A stretch of 46,511 nt of DNA from an uncultured Saprospiraceae bacterium. GTDB lineage: Bacteria > Bacteroidota > Bacteroidia > Chitinophagales > Saprospiraceae. The translations under genes were made by a program, and so were the position numbers. The stretch is from NCBI GenBank assembly GCA_937951685.1, contig CALFBG010000194.1:1-46511 (forward strand), in the 5' to 3' direction. The notes under the pieces are model-generated. The model searched no databases, had not been told where the DNA came from, and was given only the letters and a program-made list of their open reading frames with translations. This document shows positions 16,901 through 26,800 of this stretch, piece by piece (within the stretch, counting starts at the first letter, position 1; each line of letters starts with the position of its first letter).

Positions 16901-17281
16901 AATTACAATTAAAAGGATAAACGAATAGTAAGTAAACAGTATGAAGCTTTAAGTACTAAGACAAATTAAATCACTTATTAACTTGCATCATCTTTCGACC
17001 AGTCTCTTCGTTACTCAAAGCCTTCCTAAGCAATGGCTTAGGGCGGTTTTCGTGCCTCAATACTGATCAAAATCTAACACAATTTAATGGCAAAGTAATT
17101 TTGTCTTAGTACTTATGCCACCAAATTTAATTATTTTTTGAGGAACGATAGTTTCTAATCGAAAATTCACCGACAATCATCGAATAAAGTAGCTTTACTC
17201 CTTTAGAAACGATAAGTTAGCGTTTCAATTGTTAACTAAGCTAACTACGTAATTCCCCTAAACGACATCAACTTATACGCC
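16901..17281. other. Intergenic region holding a 164-bp inverted-repeat-ended element
   Basis: About 380 bases between divergent genes. The central part is the inverted-repeat element at 16951-17114. To its right are two overlapping inverted repeats, GAAACG/CGTTTC (17206-17226) and GTTAGC/GCTAAC (about 17216-17245), ahead of the small gene at 17282. No full promoter consensus was found. Confidence 0.5.
16951..17114. repeat. 164-bp element with 15-bp perfect terminal inverted repeats
   Basis: AAGTACTAAGACAAA at 16951-16965 is repeated as its exact reverse complement at 17100-17114. Inside is a CCTAAG/CTTAGG hairpin (17025-17042) and a stretch resembling 4092-4190 near the TonB receptor gene. 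The size, the terminal repeats and the lack of coding capacity resemble a MITE-like or BIME-like non-autonomous repeat. No flanking target duplication is certain. Confidence 0.55.
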
Positions 17282-17707
17282 ATGATAGATAAATTTAAAA
17301 AGAGTTTTCAACAGGCTGGTGACTTTATTAAAGATCAAGCCAATACCATTAGCGATTCTGCAAAAGAAAAAACTTACCAAGTGATCGACGACTGGATGGA
17401 GGTATTTCCTGAACTGGAAACCTACGGATGGGAAACGACTAGCTTCGGTCTGAACCTAGCCTTAAGTCCTTCTTTAGAAGTAGAACTAAGAGGAAATCGA
17501 GCAGATTTTACCCTCGAAAAAGTAAATCTAATCTTAGAAAAAACGAGCAATCAGCGAATCCTCAACTCGATTTTTAAATCGGTGCAGACGACACTGCAAA
17601 TGCACAAAAAGATCAAATCAAATCAGTATGAATATATCTTCTTACTCATCAATGTCAAGATTCCCCCAGAAGTAAAAGTTGTATTAGGAGAGCGAAAATT
17701 GTATTGA
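17282..17707 (+). CDS. Small protein of unknown function with amphipathic N-terminal helix
   Basis: A 141-aa cytoplasmic-looking protein without signal peptide. Residues ~1-40 (IDKFKKSFQQAGDFIKDQA, then SDSAKEKTYQVIDDWME) form a long charged amphipathic helix of the kind that can lie on a membrane. Residues ~45-141 look like one alpha/beta domain (TTSFGLNLALSPSLEVELRG, QYEYIFLLINVKIPPEVKVV). I recognise no family. It stands alone on the plus strand, faces the giant gene across a shared bidirectional terminator, and has two overlapping inverted repeats upstream. The coding potential is good; the function is unknown. Confidence 0.75.
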   Translation: MIDKFKKSFQQAGDFIKDQANTISDSAKEKTYQVIDDWMEVFPELETYGWETTSFGLNLALSPSLEVELRGNRADFTLEKVNLILEKTSNQRILNSIFKSVQTTLQMHKKIKSNQYEYIFLLINVKIPPEVKVVLGERKLY

Positions 17708-17739
17708 TCGCTATTTATAGCCATGAAACTTGCTCAAAT

Positions 17740-17778
17740 AAAAAACCGAATTTTCGTCAGACGAAAATTCGGTTTTTT
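17740..17778. terminator. Bidirectional terminator between convergent genes
   Basis: A 12-bp stem (CCGAATTTTCGT at 17746-17757, ACGAAAATTCGG at 17761-17772) with a 3-base loop has an A-tract on its left and six T on its right. It can end both the small plus-strand gene and the giant minus-strand gene, whose stop lies at 17804. Confidence 0.92.
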
Positions 17779-17803
17779 AATACTTAATGAGGTATTTTGT
17801 ACT

Positions 17804-20800
17804 TTAGCGATAAAGCTCCAAGTAACCAGAAAAAACTCGCGTATCTTGCGGATCATTTAATTGCAGCAAGTAATAATACGTTCCATCCGGTAAATCTTTA
17901 TCTCCATCCCAAGTTCCTCGCCAATCGTTTTTGTAGCCTACTTTTTGATAAACTCGATTTCCCCAACGATTATAAATTTCCAACTCACTATTCGGGAAGT
18001 CTTCAATTCCCGAAATAAAGAAAACGTCGTTGACCCCATCTCGATTCGGCGACACTGCGGTAAAAATCACGATATCTGCACATTCTAGCCAGACATAAAC
18101 CGTTGCCGTATCACACCCATTTGCATTACAAATGGCATAGGTGAAGTAATCCTCTCGTTCACAATATTCGTCACTCGCATTATACGTAATGGTACAATCC
18201 GGATTAAATCCATTCGCGCTCCCCGGGATACCTAGCGTTCCGTATAAGGGTTCATTGACAATGTAGAAGGTATCTAGTCCCCCCAAAGTAACATCGTTCG
18301 CTTTGACGTTGATGACGACCGGCTCGCCAATCAGCGTCGTATCGTAGTCGTCGTTCGCTATCGGTGGAAGTAGGTACTCAATTACCGAGATACAGAAGTA
18401 CGTCGTATCACACTCCCCGAGATCATCGCACATGACAATGCAGGCAGAATCCTGCCCGAGCGCTTGCCCGGTATAGAATACACAGAGCGAATCCTGACTC
18501 AGGTAAAAGTTAACTTCTCCGTCTGATTCTTCTTCACAAATATTTTCAAAGTAAACGATATTGCCTTGTAATTCCGTCGTATCGGGACAGTAAACCACCT
18601 CCGAATTAATAAAGATCGTATCGCAGACAACATCAGTCGAAATCAAGGAAGAATCTGGAATCACCTCGATAATTACAAAAGTAGTATCACAAATTCCGAA
18701 GGTATCGCAAGCCACAATACAAGCCGTATCAAAACCAATTAGTACTCCGGTGAAAACAACGCAACTCGTATCTTCCAAAATTTCAATTTCGACATTATCT
18801 AGCGCACAGTAATTATAAAGCGTATCAATCGCTCCCATCAACTCTAAATCGTTGAAACAAACCGTGTCCATCTCTTCCTCCAAAATCGTAATGTAAATCG
18901 TATCTGGATTTACACAAACCACACTCGTCATCAAAGTATCCGAACAACCTGTAGTATTGGTGATAATAACTTCATTGTCTCCCAACGGAAGCTCCAAGCC
19001 ATAATTTGTAGCCAACAAAGCGGAATTGTATTGGAATTCAAAAATAGCCTGTGTGGTCAAATCTTTCACAAATAAAGTTCCGTAATCTGAGCCCGAAGCA
19101 CCACCAATGATAAACGCGCCAACCGTAGAAATCGACCATTCTCCCATTGGATCCCAAATATTCATGGAGTCCACTAAGTCACTTGGCGTAATAAAAGTGC
19201 CCGAAGAAAACATATTTCCATCGACAGTCCAGCCATTCACCTCAAAAGGTCCAACAGAGTTTACTAAATCAATGTATTGGTAACTTCCCGTGGTATCAAA
19301 ACTACAGCCGGGGAAAATGCCTGTATACGGCGCACCGTTAACGGTAATATTAAAATTCAATAAATCTTCCAATGGTAAGTTTAAGCAAAGATTCGTCAAA
19401 CCACCACAATCTTCTGTTTCTATGGTCAAGGAATCTTGTGCACTAAAGAAATCACACTCGTTATCTGGACAAACTGGAACGGTGACACTGCTTTCGCTTA
19501 TCACACAACCATTCGCATCGGTAACGGTCAGACTGTAATCTCCCGTAGCTAAACTATCCCGATCTTCTTCGTCCGTCGTACCGACAATATCGTCCCAATC
19601 AAAATTAAAATCAGGCGTACCACCATTAACGGTAACGTCAATGGTGCCTAAAGTATCACAAGCAGGTTGAACCGCAAAATGTAAATCTAAGGCATCTGGC
19701 GTTTCAATCGTAAAACAAATACCACCACCTACACAATCATTGGCATCCGTAATAATCATGCAATAATCTCCCGTCGGTAATGCTCCATTCGTAAAGTTAG
19801 TAACACCATCCGTAATCACAGTATCTGCGGGTGCTACAAAGCTAGGATCAAAGTTAATGGTAAATTCTATTCCTCCGTTTGCTGCGCCAAAACAATTGAT
19901 ATTGATCACACTATCTAGTACCACAGTACCTTCAGCAACGTTATCCGTAACTACAAATAAGAACGGTAAAGCACACATACTTGCATCGGTGTCGGTAATG
20001 GTTACCATGTGAATCCCCGAAGCTAAGTCCGATCGACTTTGCGTCGTAACGCCGTCTGCCCATAAATAGGTATAATTGCCACTACCATTAGTTACATTAA
20101 TCGTTGCCACACCATTACTTGCATTACAATCTGGCTTCGTCGTAACATCTGCTATGGCTTCTAATGGATTCTCAGATAGCACTTCCACCAAAATCGCGTT
20201 CGCACAATCTGGTGTATTTGGATCGGTGATCGTAACAAAATACGATCCTGCGGATAAATCTGTTCTCGTATTTGCTTCTATATTATCTTCCCACAGATAA
20301 GTCAAGGTCGCTGGTAAAAGCGTCGCTGTACCATCTGCCGCCTGACAAGTTGCAGGAGTCGTACTTGCGCTTGCTGTTGGTCCATCAGAATTGACTACTA
20401 CTACGGGAACTGCTAAAATACAATTTGTAATCCCTGGTTCTGAAATAGAAACAGTGTAGCCGCCAAAAGGCAAATTCACTCGGGTATTACCATCGCCAAT
20501 ACTTGTGCCTAAATCTGGCGACCAAGTATATTCATAATCCGCAGCAGCCTCCACGAGGTTAATCGTAATCATTCCGTCTTCATTCCCACAAGTAGACTCT
20601 ACCATGACAACACTATTTAAAGTCGGTGTTGTACAAGGACAAGCCTCAATCGCAGTTTGATTGGCGTAGCTACAATTATTAGCATCTAAGATCGTAAAGT
20701 CATAAGTCCCCATTTGTAAATCAACACGATTCACCGGATCATCTATGCCATTAATATCTGCCCAATCTACGGTATAAGGTCCAGTGCCACCCGCGATAAT

Positions 20801-23800
20801 CAAATCAACCGTGCCACCCGCATTACAATCTGGCGTCAAAGCAATCTGAACATCAATCGGGTCTGGTGCTTCGATTTCAAAACAAGCACCTCCGGCAACA
20901 CAATTATTATTATCTCGTAATTCAATACAATAAACACCAACGCCTAAGCTTCCATTTTCAAAAAGGGTAAAGCTATTAGAAATCAAGGTATCCGCAGGAG
21001 CAGCAAAAGCAGGATCAAAGTTGACCGTATACTCGATGCCTCCATTGGTCTCACCAGGACAACTGATATGAATTACGCTGTCAATCGTTACCGTAGCCGC
21101 AGGAACATTATCCGTAAGGATGAAAATGAAGGGTAACTCACACATCGTAGTTGGGTCACTATCCGAAACCGTTACCCGGTGAATACCTGCCGCTAAATCC
21201 GTTCGTGTTTGCGTCGTGACATTGTCTTCCCAGAGGAAAGTATAATTCGTTCCACCCGTCACATTAATCGTTACGGAACCATTGTTCTCGTTACAATCTG
21301 GCTGCGCATTAATCTCAGCCGTCGCTTCTAGTGGATTATCTTCTTCAATTAAAATTTCAATTACGTTAGGACAAGTTGGATTAGCTGGATCTACTACGGT
21401 GACAAAGTAAACACCGGAAGCAAGATCACTTCTCGTTGCTACCGTAGCGGCATCAAACCAAGTATAATTAAACGTAGTGGGTGTTAAGCTTGCGGATCCG
21501 TCACTTGCTTGGCAAGTTGCTGGTGTTTTTGTGAACGTAGCTTGTGGTCCATCCGAATTAGCGATTAAAATTTCGGTGACGGTAAAGCAGGCAGGGTCGC
21601 TTACGTTAGCAATGGTGACGCTGTAGCCTCCAAAACTTAAATTTGTGCGCGTGTTGACACCAACTCCTTGTACGCCGACGTTAGGCGACCACGTAAAATT
21701 GTAATCATTCGGATCACCCGTTACTGTAATAATTGCTGATCCATCTGCATTTCCACAAGTAGCCATCGTCGCGGTAGTTCCAACAATCGTTGCCGTTTCA
21801 CAACTATTTGGACAAAGCTCAATCACCACTGTATTGGTGGAGATACAGCCATTCGCATCCGTCACGATAACGGTGTACGTCCCCGCAGACAAACTACCTC
21901 GATGCTGTGGATTATCACTACCTGCTAAATCCGACCAATCAAATTGATACGTCCCCGTTCCTCCCGAAACTAGCAATTCAATTGACCCCGGAGCGCCATC
22001 GCATTCGTCTACCAAAATAAAATCTAGTAAGACCGGATCAGGCGCTTCGATGGTAAAGCATTCTCCACCTGCCACGCATCCATTGCCATCAATAATTTCC
22101 AAGCAATAGTTTCCAGCGGGAAGACTGCCATTTTCGTAAGTAGCAAATCCATCCGAAATAATTGTATCGGCAGGTGCTACAAAAGCGGGATCAAAAACAA
22201 TAGAAAATTCAATTCCTCCATTTGCGGCTCCCGGACAAGTTACATTATTAATATTGTCGATGGTAACTGCTCCCGCAGGAACGTCATCGGTCAATACAAA
22301 GATAAATGGTATTTCACAAGCAGAAGGACCATCATCTGTAATCGTTATACTATATATTCCCGCACCTAAATCGGTACGTGCTTGGTTCGTATTTCCATCT
22401 GCCCAGAAAAAGCTATAACTACCACTTCCATTCGCCACGTTGATAGAAGCGCTACCATTACTTACGCCACAATCTGGTTGAGTGGTAATGTTTACATCTG
22501 CTAGTAAAGGATTATCTTCTTGAATAATAACTTCTACAACGTTCGAACAAGTTGGATTCGCGGGGTTCGTTACCGTTGGGTAATAAATACCTGCACTTAA
22601 TCCCGTCAAACTACTGCCCGTACCAAATCCCCAATCGTAGGTATAATTACTAGGACTCAAGCTCGCCGTACCATCTGCTGCTTGACAACTAGCCGCAGTC
22701 GTTTCAACACTAGCCGTTGGACCATCTGAATTTGGAACAAAAGCATTCAGTACCGTTACACAGTTTAAATTACTCGCACTTGTAACCGTAATGGAATATC
22801 CGCCGAAAGGCAAATCAATTCTTTCTTCTCCACTACCGAGTTCCGTTCCAATATCTGGTGACCACTCATAAGTATAGTTAGCCGGATCGCCAACCAGCAT
22901 CAAATCTATTCGACCATCACTATTACCGCAAGTAGTTTCCACAACGGTAATTCCATTTAAATCTAAAGGAGGACAAGGTGTACCACAGGCTCTAAACGCA
23001 AAGCTTTCTACTACGGGACAAGCATCCGTATCGCCAATGAGACTTACTGTAAAGTTGCTGACTACTCCCGTATAAATCGCGTTGAACGTTAAAGTATTTG
23101 CTCCAACAATAACATCATTATTAAATACGCCCGTTCCGGAAATCGTATAAGACAAAATATTTTGATCAATTTGTATTGAAACAGGAACGGTATCTCCAAC
23201 GCAATCTTCTAGGTCACCAACGCCAGTGACTACGATTGGGGAGACTAAAGTGTTAATGGTAACGGTAGCCGTATCCGTAATTCCGGGGAAAGCGACATCG
23301 CTCACAATAACTTCGTAATTATACGTAACGCCTCCTACTCCATTTGAGAAAATAGGATTAGCGATATTAAGTGCATTTAAATTTCCAGTAGTTGGGTTTC
23401 CAGGGTTTGGTACCCATAAATAGTCCGTTCCGCCGGAAGCTAATAATTGTACGCTTTGATTATTACAAATCGTCGTATCGCTTGGATTGACTACGGCGAT
23501 GACTGGACTTGCTAAAGTAACCTGAATCGTATCAACATCCGTACAGCCCGTTGCGGTTGTAACGGTAACGATATAATCTGTATCGGCGATTGGTGTTGCT
23601 ACTGGATTGGCTGCCGTTGGATCATCTAACGTACCAGCGGGTTCCCAATTATAACTATAAGGCATGGTTCCTCCTGTAACGGTTGGCATTAAGCTTACAC
23701 TTGATCCACCTGTAATCTCTACACTATTACCGACAACGTCTACTCCATTGGCTCTGATGATCGTTACGGTATCTCGCGTTATCGCACCACAACTCGGGCG

Positions 23801-26800
23801 CGTAGTTTCTAAAACGTAGCGTAATGTATCTTCTGTAATTCCATCGTGTGGAACATTTAAAATTGGATCAGGAATATCCGTCTGACTTAAATCTGCAAGT
23901 GTTGCTGGAGCGATTGCTGTCCAGTTGTATCCGTAGCCGAGTAGCGCATTACAATCCGGGTCTCCGAGTGGAAGATTAATGGTTGTTGGCGTTAAGGTAC
24001 AAAATAATTCATCCGTTCCTGCATTTTGTAAAGTGGGTGCAGGGAAGGCAAATTCAAAGTGATCACAAAGTCCTAAGCCCGTAGAATCTATTCTCAATAA
24101 AATATTACAAAGTTGATTTTGATCTGCTAAGAAACTATGGTCAATTGGTAAAGCTTCTCCACTTGTTAAAGGACCAGATTCGGTAAAGCTTGCTAATTCT
24201 ACTTCTGTTCCATCATAAATGCCATTCGCATCGTCATCGTAATAATATTTGATGTCGAAGTTGACATTTGGGAATGGGAAAACTGAATTGATAATATTTC
24301 CAACTACGTTAACTTGTTCTGCATTGCTCGCATCACAATTACTCGTAATGGAAGTTAAATCTAGATTTAAAACTCGTTGATTTATCCGTAAGGTCGTTAG
24401 ATCGTTTCCATTAGTGGAACTAACTGTTTCAACCGTACACATTCCTCCCGTGCTACAAGTTAAATCTTTTCTTAAAATCGTATGTAAACCGACGTCGATA
24501 CTATCCGTATCACAATCATAATCTGGTGGAGTTAAAGAAATTGAAAACCGTGCCGTGTCATTTAAGACCATGCCGACGGGCAAGCACCAATACAGTTGTT
24601 GGAATCCTCCCGAGGTAATTTCAATTTGTGGTTCGGTAAGTGCCCAAGAGCCGGGTTGGATCAAGGTTGTAGAATTTGCATCGTAGGCAATATCTCCAGG
24701 AATTAAGAGTAATACTTTATCCGTTGTATCCGACGGTGTCGTTGTTCGATTAACGATTGTAATTTCTAGTGGCGAAGGCTGTGCAGGTGTTAAAGTAGTA
24801 TCTCCAGATAAGAAAATTTCAAAAATCTTAGTTGGATCTGGTTCTCCTCCTTGCACGGTAATTGGGAACGTTTCTCCCGTTTCAATATTCGTTGTATCGC
24901 CACATCCTTCTACCCCTTGAAAACTATAATAAGAAATAGAACCCGATCTAAAGTTACAATCTGTAATAAATCGATAACGGATTTTAAATTCATTATAATT
25001 ACTATCCGGATTACTTGCATCGAAGCCTGGTAAACCACTATTATCTAAAAAGCTATTTAAATTAGAAAAATCAGTATACTCATAAATAATGCCTCGGGTA
25101 TTAACACCTACGTTGGTAGGATCCGCGAGAGCCGTTACAAAAGTTGTGTCGGAAGGATAGGCTACTTCAAAACTTCCAGGTACCAAAGTCGCCCCTTCTA
25201 AAGGAATGATAAATTGTGAAACCATATCAAAGGTAGAACCTTGTCCGGTGTTTCTTACCAAAATAGTAATCGAACTCGTATCACAAATCTCTGGGTTGGT
25301 GGACGGTTGATCCGTTACAAAAGCATCTAAGAATGGATCTAAAGTATTTACCGATAAGGCAATATTTTCTTCTTCACAAGGAGGATATAATTCTGGATTC
25401 CAATCTACCTCGGGATAAGCTACACAGTTCCAGCCAGAACGTGCCGTCAAGTTGGTAATTCCACAGGCTGTTACTAAAGCTTTGACGCGAATGAGATTAC
25501 AAATCTCTTCCAAGGTACTCATTCCATCTCCTTGTTCGAGTCCTTCAGTATAAGCAAAATATTTATTGCCGTTGGTTCCGTAAGGGACAAAAGTTAAGGG
25601 AACTGGATTTAAAGGATCGTCAATTAATTCCATCGAAACGACTTCGATGACGCCCGTAGTATCTTCGAGTGCAATCCACGTCAATCCTGCGCCGACGGTT
25701 ACGGAAGTATTACAGTGATTAAATTCCCAAACCGCTGTATCAATTTTTAAATTTAAGTCTGGTTCAATAGATTGAAAGCTGAGAATCGGTGGTTCGTCAT
25801 AGCAAATAATCCGAGTTTCATCAAATTCAATACTATCTACACAAGAGCCATCCCCAATTTCGTCCGCATAATACCGATCTAAATAAACTAAACGCGGATC
25901 CATTTGAAAGCAGTTATTGTTATTAGAACTTCCGAATAATGATCTACAATTTGGTACAACTCTTACTCTGAAACTAAAGGCATAACTTCCCGAGGATTCG
26001 TTCAAAGAAGGTGGAATACTCAAGGTGTCAAATCGGGCTACGTATACCCCAGACGGGAAAGAATCAAATGGCGTCATGGGGAAATAACTGCTACCATGAA
26101 TAGGGTGACCATGAACCGAAACTTCTGGTTCAAAAAAGCTAAAGCCCTCAAAAACCGCTGGGTCAAAGTTAAAGACAATCGAATCTACTTTCACCGCTTT
26201 TCGATACTCATTTGGAAACCATTCGAGGTCATCAAAACCTGCATTGATACCATTAATCTCATACCGTAAGAAAGTTTCTTCGCAACCTTCGGGATTACTA
26301 TTACTAGAAGGAATCGAAATTGTCGTTCCTATTTTACTCAAATAAAAATTCTCTCCAAAGTTATCACAGGCATAGTCCGTTCCATCAACTCGCGCATATC
26401 CGTATCCTCTAAAATTCGGTACAATTGTAAAGTCATTATCGTAAGGACCTTCGGGATTAACGGAGAAATTACCAATAAACTGAATTGAATCCCCAAGGGT
26501 TAACGCTCCAATACCAAGGTTGACTAAGCACTCGTTCAAGTCGAAGGTCAAAATTTTCACACTATCAATGGCTACGACGGATAAAACGGAAGTATCCACC
26601 GTACAAAGAAACTCGGTACCACTTTGGACGATTCTAACCGTTGCGTAATCAAAGATAAAGATTTCTTCTACATCCAAACTTCCATCTGGATTATTATAAT
26701 TAATCACCATTCCAATACTATCTGTAATTGGTGTACTACCAACGATATTGGTTAAGGTCATTTGGACAGAGTCACAGGATAAAGCAACCTTTTGGTTTAC

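Noticed and set aside
19465..22985. Regular repeat spacing considered as CRISPR or satellite DNA
   Set aside because: The repeats are diverged in DNA and preserved in protein, in frame, inside one open gene.
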